A DNA stretch of 64,000 bases from the NCBI GenBank assembly GCA_003538135.1, contig DPOR01000001.1, positions 1 through 64,000 on the forward strand, given 5' to 3'. The notes below the pieces were generated by a model that did no database searches, was not told where the DNA came from, and was given only the letters and a program-made list of their open reading frames with translations. This DNA is from Oscillospiraceae bacterium (GTDB lineage Bacteria > Bacillota > Clostridia > Oscillospirales > Acutalibacteraceae). This document shows positions 23,490 through 32,262 of this stretch, piece by piece; position 1 is the first letter of the stretch, and every line of letters begins with the position of its first letter. A program made the translations under genes and the position numbers.

Positions 23490-25604
23490 TCAAGCCTTGG
23501 CCTTGCGGCTCTTGCGCTCCTTTTTAACGCGGGGAGCACGCCAGCCGACGGATGTTTTATTGATAATGCCTTCGCAGATTGTGAGTATGCCGGGGAGCAT
23601 AACCATAATGACGAATGCACTGATAACGGAGCCTCTTGCGAGCATGAGGCACACGCCCTTGACTATATCGATATCGCAGATGCAGTAGACTCCGAAGGTT
23701 GCGCTGAAGAACACGAGCGCGCTCTGGAAGATAGATTTGCTCGACTCCTGCGCGGCTGTTTTGATAGCCTTGAGCTTATCGCCGCTCTTCTGAAGCTCTT
23801 CTCTGAATCTCGTGGTCATGAGTATCGCGTAGTCGACCGTTGCGCCCAGCTGCACGCAGCTTATAATGGTCGGCGCTATGAAGCATATCGTCGTACCCGT
23901 CAGAGTCGAGATGCTGATGTTGACCCAAATGGCAAGTTCTATGGACGCTACAAGTATCAGCGGTATCGTCAGAGACTTGAATACTATCGCAACAAGGATG
24001 AATATTGCAAGCATTGATATGGCTCCGGTGACTATGAAGTCCTTCTCGGCAACCGATATCAAATCTTTTGTCAAAACGCCTTCGCCCGTCAGTATTCCGC
24101 CCTCGTCGTATTTCTTGACTATCGAGGTTATCTTATCTATCTGCGCGTTCTCCTCGTCGGTTGCCGCCGAGTAGGAGGAGTTGAGCATCATGAGCTGCTT
24201 TCCGTCCTGGACGCATATCTCCTTTATGGAATCGGGGAGCATGGCGTTGGGAATTGCCGTGCCGATGAAGCTGTTGAGTGAGAGGACATTGGTGACGCCC
24301 TCGACCTCGTTCAGCTCGCTCGTCAGAGCGTTTATATTTGCCTCGCTTATCTTGTCGTCAAGGATGATGAAGTGGGTCGTCGCCATGTTGAAATCCTTCT
24401 TCATCGTGTTAAGCGCGGATATCGAGGGCAGATCCTGCGGTATCGCCTTATCCATATTGTAATACTTCTTGACGTTGTTCTGCAGGAAATAGGCGGGGAT
24501 AAAGAGCACCAGGAAGATTATCGCCATGACTCTTCTGTGCTTTATCGCAAAGTCGCTCAGCTTGTTGAACTTCGGCGCGAGGCTCTTGTGGCGCGTCTTT
24601 TCGATAACCTTGTCGAGCATGAGTATCAGCGCGGGCAGGAAGGTGACGACGGTTATAACGCCGAGGATAACGCCCTTCGCCATGACAAGGCCCATGTCCT
24701 TGCCGAGCGTGAAGCTCATGAAGCACAGCGCAAGGAAGCCGAAAACGGTGGTCAGCGAGCTGCCCATGAGGGAGGTAAAAGTCGAGTCTATCGCCGCCGC
24801 CATGGCGTCTCTGTTTGTGTCGTGGCGCTTCTTCTCCTCCTCGAATCTGTCCATGAGGAAGACCGAGTAGTCGACCGTGACGCCGAGCTGCAGGATAGCG
24901 GCGATACTCTTTGTTATGAATGATATCTCGCCGAAGATTATATTCGTGCCCATGTTATATATGACCGCGGTTCCCAGCGCCGCAAGCAGCACGAACGGGA
25001 GCACCCACGAGGTCATCGTAAACGACAGGGCTATGAGCGCTAAGGCGATGGCTATCACAACATAGAGCGGAGCCTGGCTGTTTGTCAGGTCTTTGGTATC
25101 GACGGTTATCGCCGAAAGACCGCTCAGGAGCATATTCTTGTTCATTATCTTGCGTATGGAGGCTATTGCGTCCATGGTTATCTGGGAGGAGCCGGAGTTC
25201 GCATACTGAACCATTATCAGCGTCGAGCTGCCGTCCTGCGAATAGAACACATTGGTGAGCACCTCGGGAAGTATCTCCTTGGGGATAGTCACATCCGCTA
25301 TGTCGGTAGCGCCGATAACATTGCTGACACCCTTGACCTTGCGTATCTGCTCCTCAAGCTTTTGGATATCCTTGGGCTCCGTGTCCTTGACTATAATGAA
25401 CGAACTTGCCGAGTTGTGGAAAGTCTCGTCGAGTATCTGTTCGCCCTGCACGGATTCGAGATTTTCGGGCAGATATGACAGTATGTCATAATTGACGCCC
25501 GTCAGAAAATATCCGATTATTGACGGGATTATCAGTATAAGGCAAACTATCAGAACAGTTTTGGGATGATAAGCTATCCACTTGGCTAACTTTTTAGATA
25601 TCAT
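23490..25604 (-). CDS. MMPL-family RND-type transporter
   Basis: 704 residues built as two similar halves (each one membrane helix, a large outside loop, five helices). Hallmarks are NYDILSYLPENLESVQGEQILDE near the start, GVTVDYSVFLMDRFEEE in half one and GATVDYAILMTTRFREE in half two, where the Asp/Tyr pair sits in the proton-relay helix. It probably exports a lipid, drug or peptide by proton motive force. It overlaps tetR by 11 bases and is co-regulated with it. Confidence 0.92.
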   Translation of the reverse strand: MISKKLAKWIAYHPKTVLIVCLILIIPSIIGYFLTGVNYDILSYLPENLESVQGEQILDETFHNSASSFIIVKDTEPKDIQKLEEQIRKVKGVSNVIGATDIADVTIPKEILPEVLTNVFYSQDGSSTLIMVQYANSGSSQITMDAIASIRKIMNKNMLLSGLSAITVDTKDLTNSQAPLYVVIAIALALIALSFTMTSWVLPFVLLAALGTAVIYNMGTNIIFGEISFITKSIAAILQLGVTVDYSVFLMDRFEEEKKRHDTNRDAMAAAIDSTFTSLMGSSLTTVFGFLALCFMSFTLGKDMGLVMAKGVILGVITVVTFLPALILMLDKVIEKTRHKSLAPKFNKLSDFAIKHRRVMAIIFLVLFIPAYFLQNNVKKYYNMDKAIPQDLPSISALNTMKKDFNMATTHFIILDDKISEANINALTSELNEVEGVTNVLSLNSFIGTAIPNAMLPDSIKEICVQDGKQLMMLNSSYSAATDEENAQIDKITSIVKKYDEGGILTGEGVLTKDLISVAEKDFIVTGAISMLAIFILVAIVFKSLTIPLILVASIELAIWVNISISTLTGTTICFIAPTIISCVQLGATVDYAILMTTRFREELQKSGDKLKAIKTAAQESSKSIFQSALVFFSATFGVYCICDIDIVKGVCLMLARGSVISAFVIMVMLPGILTICEGIINKTSVGWRAPRVKKERKSRKAKA

Positions 25605-26214
25605 AATCCCTCTCCTCCTTATTGGCTAAAAGTTTATTGACAAGACGCTGCATACCGTGCTTTATCTCGTCGAGCTTATACGGCTCGCCGTGAACCGCAC
25701 CGTCGCAGCTTACGGATGTGAGCATCGAAACCAACATATATATGTTCATCTCGCTCTCATATTCGGTATAGCCATGCGCAAGAAAAAGCTTTACAAGGCT
25801 GCCGTAAGCGTCCTTGAGCTCGGCCTCCCTGCCCTTGAGCATCATGCGGTAGCAGGAGGACACGCGATCTCTGACAAGCGGCAAAAACGCTTTGTTCTCC
25901 TCGATATACACAAAAACGTTATCGAGAAAGGTATTCACCCGCTCCGCGTCGTCCGTCTGCCGCCCCGCAAAATGCTGCCGCGTTTTAAAGAGCGCGGAGT
26001 TGACGCATTCGGCGAGCTTTTTCAAAAAGAGCTGATCCATAAGCTCGTATTTATCTTTGAAATAGAGATAAAACGTACCCTTTGCAACGCCTGCCAGCTT
26101 GACGACCTCGTCTATCGTCGGGGGCTTGAGCGCACTGCCGCTCGTAAAGAGCGAATGCGCGGCATCCATAAGCTTCGAGCGCTTCTCGTTCTTGTTTTCC
26201 TCAACCGTCGGCAT
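25594..26214 (-). CDS. TetR-family repressor
   Basis: 206 residues. HTH region at about 16-60: LMDAAHSLFTSGS...TIDEVVKLAGVAKGTFYLYFKDKYELMDQL. The remaining C-terminal helices form the ligand and dimer domain. It heads the MMPL operon, with GGAGG before its ATG. Two copies of a 13-bp palindrome flank its promoter, so autoregulation and control of the exporter are strongly suggested. The effector is probably the exported compound. Confidence 0.92.
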   Translation of the reverse strand: MPTVEENKNEKRSKLMDAAHSLFTSGSALKPPTIDEVVKLAGVAKGTFYLYFKDKYELMDQLFLKKLAECVNSALFKTRQHFAGRQTDDAERVNTFLDNVFVYIEENKAFLPLVRDRVSSCYRMMLKGREAELKDAYGSLVKLFLAHGYTEYESEMNIYMLVSMLTSVSCDGAVHGEPYKLDEIKHGMQRLVNKLLANKEERDYDI

Positions 26215-26230
26215 AGGCTCGCCTCCTTAC

Positions 26231-26290
26231 TGACTGTCGGTCACTTTCTTTTGCGTGTGATACTTTACTACAAAAATGACTGTTAGTCAA
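26231..26290 (-). promoter_or_regulatory. tetR-MMPL promoter with two TetR operators
   Basis: Operators TGACTGTCGGTCA (26231-26243) and TGACTGTTAGTCA (26277-26289) share the dyad TGACTGT..GTCA, differing at 2 of 13 positions. The minus promoter TTGACT (26285-26290), 17 bases, TAAAGT (26262-26267) has its -35 within the second operator; the first lies just downstream of the start point. Centre-to-centre spacing is 46 bases. Confidence 0.85.
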
Positions 26291-26445
26291 TCGAAAAAAG
26301 CAAATTTTCATTTTTTGTTCACAAATCTCTACCTCTTGATTATTATACCCAAAATTTCAGAGGTGTTTTTGTGCAATTTGCATGGAGATTCGACCGTTTC
26401 CGCACCCAAACAGGCTCGGCGTGGATTTTCTGCTCAAAATAAAGA

Positions 26446-26487
26446 CCGCCGCGCGGCAAGAGTTTTTCGGCTTTCGCTGCGCGGCGG
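26446..26487 (-). terminator. terminator after the dehydrogenase/epimerase operon
   Basis: CCGCCGCGC (26446-26454) pairs with GCGCGGCGG (26479-26487); T-rich sequence follows on the minus strand. It closes the 26.5-30.7 kb operon. Confidence 0.75.
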
Positions 26488-26508
26488 CAGGCTGTTTTTT
26501 TATGTGCT

Positions 26509-27576
26509 TTATTTGTCGAAGAAAACGACCTTGTTCTCGGTTCCGCTCTCGAATATCGCGTCAACGAGCTTGAGCAGTCTGCGCTGCTGGTCGTGGGTTA
26601 TAAGCTGTTTTTCTTCTCCGCGGAGAGTAGCAAAAACATTCTCGTAGAACTGCGTCCACCTCGAGTCGACCTCGGGCAGGCTGTAGCGCTTTATGGTATC
26701 GTCGGTTCTCGGAGCCATGGTCTTAGTCAGCCCCACGCCCGCAAGTATCGGCACCGCGTCGCGGTTCTCCCAATCGGAGACCTTGACTATCTCGCCGTTT
26801 ACCTCCCAGTCGTTTATAACCGCCGAGCCGTTCTCGCCGAGTATATACCAGCGGGGAAGCTCTATAAAGTTGCTCGTAGTGACCTCGACATACATCGACA
26901 GGTCGCCCTCGAAGATGAGCGTGGCTCTGAAGCCGTCGTCGCACTCCTCGTTGGTGACGTTTGTGAGCTCCGCATAGACGGAGATAAGCTTTCTGCCCTC
27001 GCCGATGCACAGAGCCTGATCGAGCAGGTGGATGCCCCAATCGAGCACCATGCCGCCGCCGTGCACCTTCTGATTGCGCCAGTCGCCGGGGATGCCGCGA
27101 GAGCCCTGAACACGGGACTCTATGCGAAACACCCGACCCAGCTCGTTGTCGTCAAGAATCTTTCTGACACACTTGTAGTCCGGGTCCCAGCGTCTGTTCT
27201 GGTGGACGGTGAAAAGCTTGCCGTATTTTTCGGACGCGGCTATCATCTCCTCGAGCTCTTCGCGGCTGAGCGCCACGGGCTTCTCGGAGATAACGTTCTT
27301 GCCTGCCGCCATGGCGGCTATGACTATCTCCTTATGCACGTCGTTGGGCGTTGCAACGGTAACGAGGTCAATTCTGTCGTCCGCGAGCAGCTCCTCGCGC
27401 GAGGAGAAGGCGTGAATACCGTCGGCCTCGGCCGCGGCGCATCTCTCGGGCTTGATATCATAGATGCCTATGAGCTCCGCGGTGTCCTTGAAATCCTTGA
27501 CGCAGGTCGATGCGTGCCAGCTGCCCATTCCGCCGTAGCCTATAACGGCAAAGCCTATTTTCTTACTTTTATCCAT
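26509..27576 (-). CDS. Gfo/Idh/MocA-family sugar dehydrogenase (last of operon)
   Basis: About 355 residues. Rossmann motif FAVIGYGGMGSWHA at the start; the conserved EKPVALS with active-site Lys; and the HGGGMVLDWGIHLLDQAL catalytic region with His. NAD(P)-dependent oxidation or reduction of a sugar or cyclitol. The start at 27576 (MDKSKKIGF) follows GGGAG; the frame beginning at 27612 has no ribosome site. Last gene of the four-gene operon; the partners are epimerases, which fits cyclitol or keto-sugar breakdown. Confidence 0.9.
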   Translation of the reverse strand: MDKSKKIGFAVIGYGGMGSWHASTCVKDFKDTAELIGIYDIKPERCAAAEADGIHAFSSREELLADDRIDLVTVATPNDVHKEIVIAAMAAGKNVISEKPVALSREELEEMIAASEKYGKLFTVHQNRRWDPDYKCVRKILDDNELGRVFRIESRVQGSRGIPGDWRNQKVHGGGMVLDWGIHLLDQALCIGEGRKLISVYAELTNVTNEECDDGFRATLIFEGDLSMYVEVTTSNFIELPRWYILGENGSAVINDWEVNGEIVKVSDWENRDAVPILAGVGLTKTMAPRTDDTIKRYSLPEVDSRWTQFYENVFATLRGEEKQLITHDQQRRLLKLVDAIFESGTENKVVFFDK

Positions 27577-27621
27577 TGTTTTGTATACTCCCGATATAAA
27601 AATATTTCGCAAAAAAGCTTA

Positions 27622-28587
27622 TCACACCCACCACATATCGCCGGTGTTCTGGGTTATAAGAACGTCCTTGAGGAAGTCTACAGCCTTTGAAAGACCCTCG
27701 TCCTGGCTCATGAGGGAGTCCTCATGCTCTATGCTTATGGCGTAGTCGTAGCCGACCATGCGCAGGTTGGAGGTCATGTCCTTCCAATATGCGTAGTCGT
27801 TGCCGTAGCCGACGGAGCGGAATATCCACGAGCGGTGGATCTCGTCCGCATAGGGCTTAGTGTCGAGCACGCCGTTGACGGCGGTGTTATATTTGTCTAT
27901 CTTCGTGTCCTTGGCGTGGAAATGGAAGATAGCGTCGCCGAGCGCTCTTATGCAGGCGATGGGATCCATGCCCTGCCAGATGAGGTGGCTCGGATCGAAG
28001 TTTGCGCCGAGCTCGGGGCCGACGGCCTCGCGTATTTTGAGCATACTCTCGGTGTTGTAGACGCAGAAGCCGGGATGAAGCTCGAAGGCTATCTTGTCAA
28101 CGCCGTGTTCCTTGGCGAAGGCGACGGTCTTTGTCCAATAGGGAATGAGAACCTCGTTCCACTGCCACTCGAGTATCTCGGAGAAGTCATTCGGCCAGGG
28201 GCAGACGACCCAGTTGGGATATTTCGAATTTTCCGAGTCGCCGGGGCAGCCGGAGAAGGTGTTTATCTGATGAATGCCGAGCTTTTCGGCGAGAAGAATC
28301 GTGTTCTTTATCGTTCTGTCGAAGTCGGCTGCTATGGCCTTGTTCGGGTGGATGGGGTTGCCGTGACAGCTGAGCGCGCTTATTTCAAGGCCGCTGTCGG
28401 CGACGGTGGACTTAAAGGTGCTCAGAGCCGAGGGGTCGGCGAGCAGGGTGTCGGGGTCGGCGTGGGAGTTGCCGGGGTAGCCGCCGCAGCCTATCTCGAC
28501 CATCTCAAGACCTTTGGATTTGAAATAACCGAGTGCCTCTTCGAGCGGAAGATTGCCTAAAAGGCAGGTGAATACGCCTAACTTCAT
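27622..28587 (-). CDS. xylose-isomerase-like TIM-barrel epimerase/isomerase
   Basis: 321 residues of AP_endonuc_2 (sugar phosphate isomerase/epimerase) fold. Visible are KLGVFTCLLGNLPLEEAL, a metal-site Glu in FELHPGFCVYN, the metal ligand region GANFDPSHLIWQGMDP, HFHAKDTK, and AISIEHED near the end. Homologues are often IolE/IolH-like or myo-inosose/keto-sugar epimerases or dehydratases. Adjacent Gfo/Idh dehydrogenases support a cyclitol or rare-sugar pathway. Confidence 0.88.
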   Translation of the reverse strand: MKLGVFTCLLGNLPLEEALGYFKSKGLEMVEIGCGGYPGNSHADPDTLLADPSALSTFKSTVADSGLEISALSCHGNPIHPNKAIAADFDRTIKNTILLAEKLGIHQINTFSGCPGDSENSKYPNWVVCPWPNDFSEILEWQWNEVLIPYWTKTVAFAKEHGVDKIAFELHPGFCVYNTESMLKIREAVGPELGANFDPSHLIWQGMDPIACIRALGDAIFHFHAKDTKIDKYNTAVNGVLDTKPYADEIHRSWIFRSVGYGNDYAYWKDMTSNLRMVGYDYAISIEHEDSLMSQDEGLSKAVDFLKDVLITQNTGDMWWV

Positions 28588-28608
28588 TTTTTATCTCTCC
28601 TTTAAAAA

Positions 28609-29334
28609 TCAGATGATGGATTTAAGATATTTTATGCTCCTGCCGATGTCGTCAAGACCGTTCGGCACGGGGTCATCGTTTTCAACTATCAGCCATTCCA
28701 AGCCTATCTCCTTTGCGGCGCGGACAACCTCGCGGATATCGCACTCGCCCTCGCCGAGAGCCTTGGGAGTGTGGCCTATTCCGTCCTTGACATGGAGCTG
28801 AGCTATCCTGTCGCGGTTTTCGGTGATGAGCTTGTAGTTATCCCGGCCGGCGACGAAGCTCCAATAGGTGTCTATCTCGAGATGAGCGGCTTTCTTCAGC
28901 TCATCAAACGGGATAACGCCGTCGGAAATCGGATCGAACTCCGAGCAATGGTTGTGATAATAGACGCTCATGCCGATTTTTGCCGCCCGCTCGTCCGCCG
29001 CTTTCAGCTCGGCGCAGGTCGCCTTGAGCTCCTCGGGAGTCTCGTGGTCGGCGCCGCCCATGCCCATGGTTTTCATGCCGAGAGTGCGGCAAAACGCCGC
29101 TGTTTCGTCGAAGTTTTCGGGCGAGTAGCTCTCAATGGCGATGTGCGTACCGACGGCGACGAGCCCGGCGGAGTCGAGCGCCGCGCGCAGAGTCTCCGCA
29201 TCAACGCCGAAATATCCGGCAAATTCAACGCCGTCATAGCCGAGAGCCTTTATCTTCGGGAGAATGGCAAGAAGCTCCTCGCCGCTACCCTTTATAATGT
29301 CTCGAAGGCTGTAAAGCTGAACTGCAATTTTCAT
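28609..29334 (-). CDS. xylose-isomerase-like TIM-barrel protein (IolE/IolH-type)
   Basis: 241 residues. Start set at ATG 29334 with AGGAG eight bases upstream (a GTG nine bases earlier lacks spacing). Features are AVQLYSLRDIIKG, YDGVEFAGYFG, MSVYYHNHCSEF (metal-site His), LEIDTYWSFVAG and LHVKDGIG. A second epimerase of the same fold as its neighbour but only about 240 residues. It lies between the other epimerase and a repeat-rich spacer. Confidence 0.88.
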   Translation of the reverse strand: MKIAVQLYSLRDIIKGSGEELLAILPKIKALGYDGVEFAGYFGVDAETLRAALDSAGLVAVGTHIAIESYSPENFDETAAFCRTLGMKTMGMGGADHETPEELKATCAELKAADERAAKIGMSVYYHNHCSEFDPISDGVIPFDELKKAAHLEIDTYWSFVAGRDNYKLITENRDRIAQLHVKDGIGHTPKALGEGECDIREVVRAAKEIGLEWLIVENDDPVPNGLDDIGRSIKYLKSII

Positions 29335-29396
29335 ATTTTTCACTCCTGTCGGGGATTAATTTAAAGGCCGATTATCGCCGCACACAAACCGCCGCA

Positions 29397-29650
29397 GAGA
29401 TACGCAAAGGAGCAAAAGGCTCGCTATATGCGTGATATGATTCAACGTATTTTGAGTAAGATTGCGTGCAGCGGCTGTGCCGCGAGGGGCGCAGTGTATG
29501 TCGATACTCAAGCCCCTCGCGGGGCAGTCAATGTGCGTGATATGATTCAACGCATTTTGAGTAAGATTGCGTGCAGTGTGAGTTTTTTGCGACTGCCGCG
29601 TATCGAGATACGCAAAGGAGCAAAAGGCTCGCAATGTGCGTGATATTACT
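29397..29650. repeat. paired direct-repeat element between epimerase and dehydrogenase genes
   Basis: Unit A (28 bp, GAGATACGCAAAGGAGCAAA...) occurs identically at 29397-29424 and 29605-29632. Unit B (43 bp, starting TGCGTGATATGATTCAAC) occurs at 29429-29471 and 29534-29576 with a single mismatch; a partial third copy begins near 29637. Between the B units is a GAGGGGC...GCCCCTC inverted repeat. No gene is supported in it. It interrupts an otherwise tight operon (311-base gap). Confidence 0.85.
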
Positions 29651-30728
29651 CAAAATAAAAAGGTTTGCCTTGCTTGGCGGATTCATATATTCCTTCGAGT
29701 ATCTGCGTTACAACGAGTGCCTGCTCCGGCTTGGTGCTGACCTCGGTGTCGTTGATGATAGCATCGATAAAGGCGCGGGCTTCAAGCTCGGAGGGGTCGT
29801 CGGTCGCGCCCTCGAAGAATGCGGCTCCGCCGGCCTCAAAGTTCGGAGTCTCGATGCACTGGCGACCGTACTTGACATAGTTCAAGTGAAGTCCGCCGCG
29901 CATATCCGCGCCCGCCTTGTCGCCGCAGAGATATGTGACGGCCTCGTTGGGGTCGGCAATATTAAGAGCCCAGCTCGCTTCGACGGAGATAGTCGCGCCG
30001 TTTTCCATGGTGACGAAACCGAAGGCCGAATCCTCGACAGTGTACTGCGCGGGATCCCATTCGCCCCATGCGTTGCCGGAGCGCTTCTGATCCCCGAGCT
30101 TTTTGTAGACGTTGCCGACTACCATCTTGGGCTTGTAGTTGTTCATCATCCAAAGGGTGAGGTCGAGCGCGTGGGTGCCGATATCAATAAGCGGACCGCC
30201 GCCCTGCTCATACTCGTTGAGGAAAACGCCCCAGGTCGGAACCGCTCTGCGGCGCAGGGCGATGGCGCGGCCGTAATAAATATCGCCGAGGTCGCCGTTG
30301 TCGCACGCCTCCTTGAGATAGAGCGAATCAGCTCTCCAGCGCTGCTGATAGCCGATAGTCAGCTTCTTGCCGGTGCGCTGCGCGGTCTCGTACATCTTCT
30401 TTGCCTCGGCATAGGTCTTTGCCATGGGCTTTTCGCACATAACGTGCTTGCCCGCCTCGAGCGCATCCACCGTTATAAACGAATGCGAGCGGTTGGGGGT
30501 GCAGACATGGACGCTCTCTATGCTCTCATCCTCGAGCAGTTCTCTGTAATCGGTATAGACCTTTGCGCCCTCGACGCCAAACTCCTTTGCGGCCTTTACC
30601 GCTCTCTCCTCGATGATATCGCAGAAAGCGACCATCTCGGCCTCTTCGATCTTTTTAAGTGCGGGCATATGCTTGCCGTTGGCGATGCCGCCGCAGCCGA
30701 TAATGCCTATTCTTACCTTTCTTTCCAT
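29646..30728 (-). CDS. Gfo/Idh/MocA-family dehydrogenase (first of operon)
   Basis: 360 residues. Rossmann motif GIIGCGGIANGKHMPAL, CEKPMAKTYAEAKKM with the catalytic Lys, and GGGPLIDIGTHALDLTLWMM. The closing domain includes EDSAFGFVTMENGATISVEASWA. It resembles inositol or glucose-fructose oxidoreductase types. It is first in the operon behind a good promoter and separated from the next gene by the direct-repeat element. Confidence 0.9.
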   Translation of the reverse strand: MERKVRIGIIGCGGIANGKHMPALKKIEEAEMVAFCDIIEERAVKAAKEFGVEGAKVYTDYRELLEDESIESVHVCTPNRSHSFITVDALEAGKHVMCEKPMAKTYAEAKKMYETAQRTGKKLTIGYQQRWRADSLYLKEACDNGDLGDIYYGRAIALRRRAVPTWGVFLNEYEQGGGPLIDIGTHALDLTLWMMNNYKPKMVVGNVYKKLGDQKRSGNAWGEWDPAQYTVEDSAFGFVTMENGATISVEASWALNIADPNEAVTYLCGDKAGADMRGGLHLNYVKYGRQCIETPNFEAGGAAFFEGATDDPSELEARAFIDAIINDTEVSTKPEQALVVTQILEGIYESAKQGKPFYFE

Positions 30729-30795
30729 ATTGCCTCTCCTGTCCTTTATTCCGTATATTTAAGGTATATTAATATATCCCTTCTTTATCAGTTTA

Positions 30796-30823
30796 ATTAT
30801 AAACAATTGGATAAATAGTTCAA
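30796..30823 (-). promoter_or_regulatory. promoter of the dehydrogenase/epimerase operon
   Basis: Minus strand TTGAAC (30818-30823), 16 bases, TATAAT (30796-30801). A TA-rich dyad (GTATATTAATATATC, around 30765-30780) lies just downstream and could be an operator. Confidence 0.7.
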
Positions 30824-31008
30824 GGATAACCGCCGATTCTTTCGCCGCGAGAATGACGAAATTTCAGCCGCATATTTGGGCAAAGTACACAAAAGACAAA
30901 AAACACTTTCCGGGAAAATGTCGCACGGGACTAAACTCTTAACAAAAACAATTTTGATTATTAAGACTCTGTTCACAGGGGCTTAACAAAACTCGGGTAT
31001 CATATAGT

Positions 31009-31156
31009 TGCACACAAGGGCAGGGAGCCGCACCCTGCAGTGTGCGGTGCCTGAGTTCGTCAGGCATCACCCCTCCTCAAACCAGATGCTAAAAGTTGCA
31101 TCGAACCCCTCATTACGAAAGGGCGCTCGCCGAAAGGCGGGCGTCTTTTCGTTTTT
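31009..31156 (+). ncRNA. candidate structured leader or small RNA with terminator
   Basis: In the 528-base gap before the SpoIIQ-like gene there are, in order, hairpins GCAGGG/CCCTGC, TGCCTGA-gttcg-TCAGGCA, GATGC/GCATC, and a terminator stem (31122-31145, CGCTCGCC-gaaa-GGCGGGCG) followed by TTTTCGTTTTTATTTTT. A -10-like TATAGT lies at 31003-31008. This looks like an independent RNA or a terminating leader. It is not a tRNA, SRP RNA, or a riboswitch class I recognise. Confidence 0.45.
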
Positions 31157-31256
31157 ATTTTTCATAAATTTTGCCTTGCGCATAAAGCGCGGCGGCACGG
31201 TCAAAAATAGGAATGAAAAAACACCGTGACACCGCACGCGGAGAAACGAGGCAGAT

Positions 31257-32003
31257 ATGATAGACAATTCATTCAACAAAAAGAGCTTTTTAAAATCAAA
31301 AGGAATATACGTCCTCGCGGCGCTGTGCATTCTTGCGGCGGGCGCGGGAGTCTGGGGCGCCGTGCACGTATCCAAAGCGCCGAGCAAGGTCGACACCTCC
31401 GAGCAGTCCTCAAGGCAATACAATATAGACTATCTCGTCCCGTCGGAGACGCCGACGCAGGCGAACAACCCCGTAAAGAACGTCCCCGACGACAGAACCA
31501 CCGCCCCGGCGCAGACGACAAAGGAGAACGACGGCAAAAATACACCCTACACCGGCAGCTATGCCCTGCCGATGGGCACGGACATCCGCAAGGATTACAG
31601 CGCGGACGAGATGGTGAAGAACAAGACTACGAACGACTGGAGAGTTCACAACGGCATAGATTTCGGCGGCGCAAAGGGCAACGACGTTATCGCCATACAA
31701 AACGGGCGCGTCACCAAAGTCTATTCCGACCCGCTCTGGGGCAACGTGGTTGAGATAGACCACGGAAAGGGGCTTGTGGCGCGGTACTGCGGGCTTGCGG
31801 ACAAAAATCTGCCCAAGGAGGGCGACGAGGTGGAGCAGTTTGACTGCATAGGCACTTTGGGCACCGTCCCCGTCGAGGCGGCGGACGGGACACACCTGCA
31901 CTTCACCGTGGCCGTAAACGGCAAGACGGCAGACCCGCTCGAGGTGATGAACAAATTGGGCTCGGGAGACAGCCAAAAGACGAAAGCGGATTCGGGCGAA
32001 TGA
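31257..32003 (+). CDS. SpoIIQ-like M23 (LytM) peptidase
   Basis: 248 residues: one N-terminal membrane helix (about 16-38), a Thr/Pro/Gln-rich linker, then the LytM domain from about residue 100. The zinc motif is intact: HNGIDF (HxxxD) and HLHF (HxH). The DYSADEMVKNKTTNDWR stretch is like SpoIIQ, the forespore protein that pairs with SpoIIIAH to bridge the engulfment space; clostridial SpoIIQ keeps its zinc ligands as here. A cell-wall peptidase outside sporulation is the alternative. The start ATG at 31257 follows a weak ribosome site. Confidence 0.8.
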   Translation: MIDNSFNKKSFLKSKGIYVLAALCILAAGAGVWGAVHVSKAPSKVDTSEQSSRQYNIDYLVPSETPTQANNPVKNVPDDRTTAPAQTTKENDGKNTPYTGSYALPMGTDIRKDYSADEMVKNKTTNDWRVHNGIDFGGAKGNDVIAIQNGRVTKVYSDPLWGNVVEIDHGKGLVARYCGLADKNLPKEGDEVEQFDCIGTLGTVPVEAADGTHLHFTVAVNGKTADPLEVMNKLGSGDSQKTKADSGE

Positions 32004-32098
32004 GTGCCCGACGCAATCAGCGGCAGCGGGGCGCCGCAGCCGCCGACTCTATAATTAACAGCAATTCAAAAATCGGCATTATTCTTATGCTCATTCTG

Positions 32099-32125
32099 CC
32101 GGGTCTGCGAATAAACGCAGATCCG
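32099..32125 (+). terminator. terminator after the SpoIIQ-like gene
   Basis: CCGGGTCTGCG (32099-32109) pairs with CGCAGATCCGG (32115-32125), followed by TTTGTCT. Confidence 0.75.
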
Positions 32126-32176
32126 GTTTGTCTATTCTAACTCAAAAATACATATAAAAATTATCTCATTTGCTCA

Positions 32177-32205
32177 TTGATTTTTGGTCATATTAGTTAT
32201 ATAAT
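32177..32205 (+). promoter_or_regulatory. promoter of the phosphoesterase gene
   Basis: TTGATT (32177-32182), 17 bases, TATAAT (32200-32205). Confidence 0.8.
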
Positions 32206-32262
32206 AGTCACGCCTAAGATATATTTCACTCGCACAGAGTAGAGAAAGGATTGAAACGAGTC

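Noticed and set aside
29356..29643. Short ORFs in the A/B repeat region
   Set aside because: They are translations of the direct repeats in both strands, with no ribosome sites.
31009..31156. c-di-AMP (ydaO) riboswitch before the SpoIIQ-like peptidase
   Set aside because: The position would suit, but the conserved blocks of that class are missing.
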